From a bacterium 42_11 (GTDB taxonomy: Bacteria > Synergistota > GBS-1): 7,329 nt of DNA. The stretch's first letter is position 1. Every line of letters starts with the position of its first letter. Below are positions 5,890-7,329 of this stretch, in pieces. The notes beneath the pieces were generated by a model. The model was not told the DNA's origin and ran no database searches. It was given only the letters and a program-made list of their open reading frames with translations. The position numbers and the translations under genes were made by a program. The stretch spans positions 1 to 7,329 of the forward strand of contig LGFB01000061.1 of assembly GCA_001508835.1 (NCBI GenBank). The letters run 5' to 3'.

Positions 5890-6772
5890 TTGCAATCTCC
5901 TTTCTACCCTGCTTTTCTTGCTCTCTCCACAAAGTCAAAGCTATACCTAACGGAGTAACCAAGAGACAATGTTTGGCTAACTTAACTGGATAACCGATTA
6001 CAGAAGTAAATATTCCTTCTGCTCCTTCGATATCAGCGCCTCCACCCACCAAAAATATTGGAGCATTAAAATGCCAAGAAATCTTACTCAAGTGCTTTTT
6101 AACTATGGTAGCCATCTTTTCTAAAACAGGTATTAGCATGGGTTTAAGAGATCGGTGTTTGCTTCTATCTCGTTTCATCATTTCCGCTTCCTCAAAAGGT
6201 ATACCCAAACGCCCTGAAATAACTAAGGTCATATGTGTCCCTCCTGTAGGTTCATCAGCTGAATAAACAAGCTCTCCTCCCTCTAAAACAGCAATACCTG
6301 TTGTTCCCCCACCTATATCCACAAGCACTCCATCTCTTAGGTCAATAGCATTTGCAGCTGCTACAGGTTCCTCATAGAGCCCCATGCAGGGGATCCCGAT
6401 AGCCTCAACTACATTAGCGCAAACCTGCGCCGTCTTAGGGTGAACTCCAGGGGGATACGCTGCTGCGCCTACAGCAAAAGCTGAAAACTCATCAAAGGAT
6501 ATATCCAATTTAGAGCATATTACTTGTATGTTATTCTTTACCTCTTGGATTGCCCTCCAATAATCAACCACCACTCCATCCCTTATAGTTTCAGCTGAAG
6601 AAGTCATAGAAGTTGCTATTGGTATCCCCCTCTCGTTCAACACAACCACAACTATATTTGTCGTCCCTAAATCTACCCCTACATAGAGTTTTTTCCACCC
6701 ATCCAAAGCTTTTGAACTATTTAATGAATCAAAACAAAAATCCAAAAGGCTTTTATTCAAATTAGGCAACAA
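5879..6772 (-). CDS. eutJ: EutJ: actin/Hsp70-fold ATPase chaperone of microcompartment operons
   Basis: EutJ proteins are DnaK/FtsA-like ATPases found in many eut and pdu operons; a chaperone role for B12 enzymes or shell assembly is proposed but unproven. The ATPase signatures appear in order: phosphate-1 GVDLGTTNIVVVVL (32-45), RDGVVVDYW (64-72), a PPG motif in AAAYPPGVHP (103-112), phosphate-2 VLVDIGGGTTGIAVL (149-163), and adenosine motif IFLVGGGADIEGAE (239-252). An N-terminal stretch of about 28 residues precedes the fold, as in other EutJ proteins. The length of 297 aa is slightly above the usual 280. No substrate-binding domain follows, unlike DnaK. The start is uncertain: two consecutive TTG codons (6772 and 6769) follow an AAGGGGGGAG tract, and no ATG is near. 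The gap from pduL is 9 nt; the stop overlaps the next gene. It lies one gene after pduL, as in some Firmicutes pdu operons. Confidence 0.88.
   Translation of the reverse strand: MLPNLNKSLLDFCFDSLNSSKALDGWKKLYVGVDLGTTNIVVVVLNERGIPIATSMTSSAETIRDGVVVDYWRAIQEVKNNIQVICSKLDISFDEFSAFAVGAAAYPPGVHPKTAQVCANVVEAIGIPCMGLYEEPVAAANAIDLRDGVLVDIGGGTTGIAVLEGGELVYSADEPTGGTHMTLVISGRLGIPFEEAEMMKRDRSKHRSLKPMLIPVLEKMATIVKKHLSKISWHFNAPIFLVGGGADIEGAEGIFTSVIGYPVKLAKHCLLVTPLGIALTLWREQEKQGRKEIASAG
5887..5902 (-). promoter_or_regulatory. SD that favours GTG 5889 over TTG 5895 as start of the PduM-position gene
   Basis: The minus strand reads AAGGAG (5902-5897) A TTG CAA GTG. The TTG at 5895 would sit only 1 nt from the SD, which is too close for efficient initiation. 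The GTG two codons later has a 7-nt spacer and gives a protein starting MQVEVIIEE. Confidence 0.6.
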
Positions 6773-6781
6773 TCTCCCCCC

Positions 6782-7329
6782 TTATATTAAGAGCCGAACA
6801 TAATCTCCTGTTTTCAACCCACATGCATTTGCTTCATCCGTATCTATATGAAATTCACTAACGAAACTTTTATCAACTCTAACCCAAACTCTCCTAAATA
6901 TTACAGCTCTTTCGCCCTCAGCCTCCACCTCTATTTCCTCACCATCACGCAGACCCAACAAACGAGCTTCCTCAGGCGATAAATGAATATGCCTCCATGC
7001 TATACAAACTCCCTCCTCCAGTACCACGCTTCCTCTAGGACCAACCACAACAACAGGTTTATCTATCCTTACATTTGAACCGCTTTTGACGACAGGAGGA
7101 TTTATACGCAAACGACGAGCATCTGTTAAAGAGAGCTCAAACTGGGTTTTGCTCCTCAAAGGTCCCAACACCCTAACTCCTTCCAATATTCCATCTGAAG
7201 TCACCACGTTAACGGTTTCTCTACAGGCAAACTGCCCGGGTTGCCTTAATTCCCTAAGCTTGGTAAGCTGATACCCGTTTCCAAAAAGAATCTCCAAATG
7301 CTCTTTACATAGGTGAATGTGCCTATTAC
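6782..7329 (-). CDS. pduL: PduL: microcompartment phosphate acyltransferase (partial, 5' end beyond right edge)
   Basis: PduL converts acyl-CoA and phosphate to acyl-phosphate and CoA, returning CoA to PduP inside the shell. It has two beta-barrel domains around two zinc ions. The first zinc motif NRHIHL is read at 7327-7310, and the second, RHIHLS, at 6994-6977. The ligand-region Glu (KTQFELSLTDARRL) and the C-terminal His (SEFHIDTDEANACG) are also present, as is LRQPGQFACRETV. The frame is open to the edge and the cut codon ends in GT, which fits the Ser of the usual SNRHIHL. A TTG at 7297 lies downstream of the first zinc motif and cannot be the true start. About 181 residues are visible of a family length near 210, so only the N-terminal segment, where an encapsulation peptide normally sits, is missing. 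The stop is TAA at 6784-6782. Confidence 0.95.
   Translation of the reverse strand, partial: NRHIHLCKEHLEILFGNGYQLTKLRELRQPGQFACRETVNVVTSDGILEGVRVLGPLRSKTQFELSLTDARRLRINPPVVKSGSNVRIDKPVVVVGPRGSVVLEEGVCIAWRHIHLSPEEARLLGLRDGEEIEVEAEGERAVIFRRVWVRVDKSFVSEFHIDTDEANACGLKTGDYVRLLI

Noticed and set aside
7086..7271. Plus-strand open frame antisense to pduL
   Set aside because: Short, antisense to a conserved gene, and without motifs.
1..7329. CRISPR array, tRNA/rRNA gene, insertion sequence or attachment site
   Set aside because: No regularly spaced repeats, cloverleaf, transposase motif or terminal repeats were seen; the window is almost wholly filled by the BMC operon.

Overview
The window is the 3' part of a bacterial microcompartment (BMC) operon of the Pdu/Eut family. 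All recognisable genes lie on the minus strand, so transcription runs from high to low coordinates. The DNA is AT-leaning, intergenic gaps are a few bases or absent, and GTG and TTG starts follow strong purine-rich Shine-Dalgarno (SD) sequences. Together with the gene set this suggests an anaerobic, fermentative Gram-positive-like or Synergistota/Thermotogota-like bacterium. The sequence alone does not settle the lineage.

In transcription order the operon holds: a phosphate acyltransferase cut by the right edge (PduL); an EutJ-type actin/Hsp70-fold ATPase; an accessory protein in the PduM position with a flavoprotein-like core; a small, divergent BMC shell protein that looks circularly permuted (PduU/EutS type); a pentameric vertex protein (EutN/PduN); a full two-domain PduO adenosyltransferase; CoA-acylating aldehyde dehydrogenase PduP; the RnfC-like iron-sulfur flavoprotein PduS; and the tandem-BMC iron-sulfur shell protein PduT, which ends the operon. 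The order L-(J)-M-(shell)-N-O-P-S-T follows the classical pdu order L-M-N-O-P-Q-S-T, but no alcohol dehydrogenase (pduQ) lies between P and S.

The proteins fit one pathway. An aldehyde made by a signature enzyme encoded outside the window is oxidised to acyl-CoA by PduP and converted to acyl-phosphate by PduL, which recycles CoA inside the shell. PduO and PduS would make and repair adenosylcobalamin. That points to a B12-dependent diol/glycerol dehydratase or ethanolamine lyase rather than a glycyl-radical enzyme, but the signature enzyme is not visible. PduS and PduT together could move electrons across the shell, which matters more if PduQ is absent.

Positions 1-275, downstream of pduT, hold a weak terminator-like hairpin, a near-consensus sigma-70 promoter with an operator-like palindrome in its spacer, and the first codons of a separate gene whose N-terminus is a transmembrane helix. 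That gene runs off the left edge.

The main novelty candidates are the minimal permuted shell protein, an internal SD and ATG at the domain junction of pduO, the missing pduQ, and the flavoprotein-like reading of the PduM-position protein.
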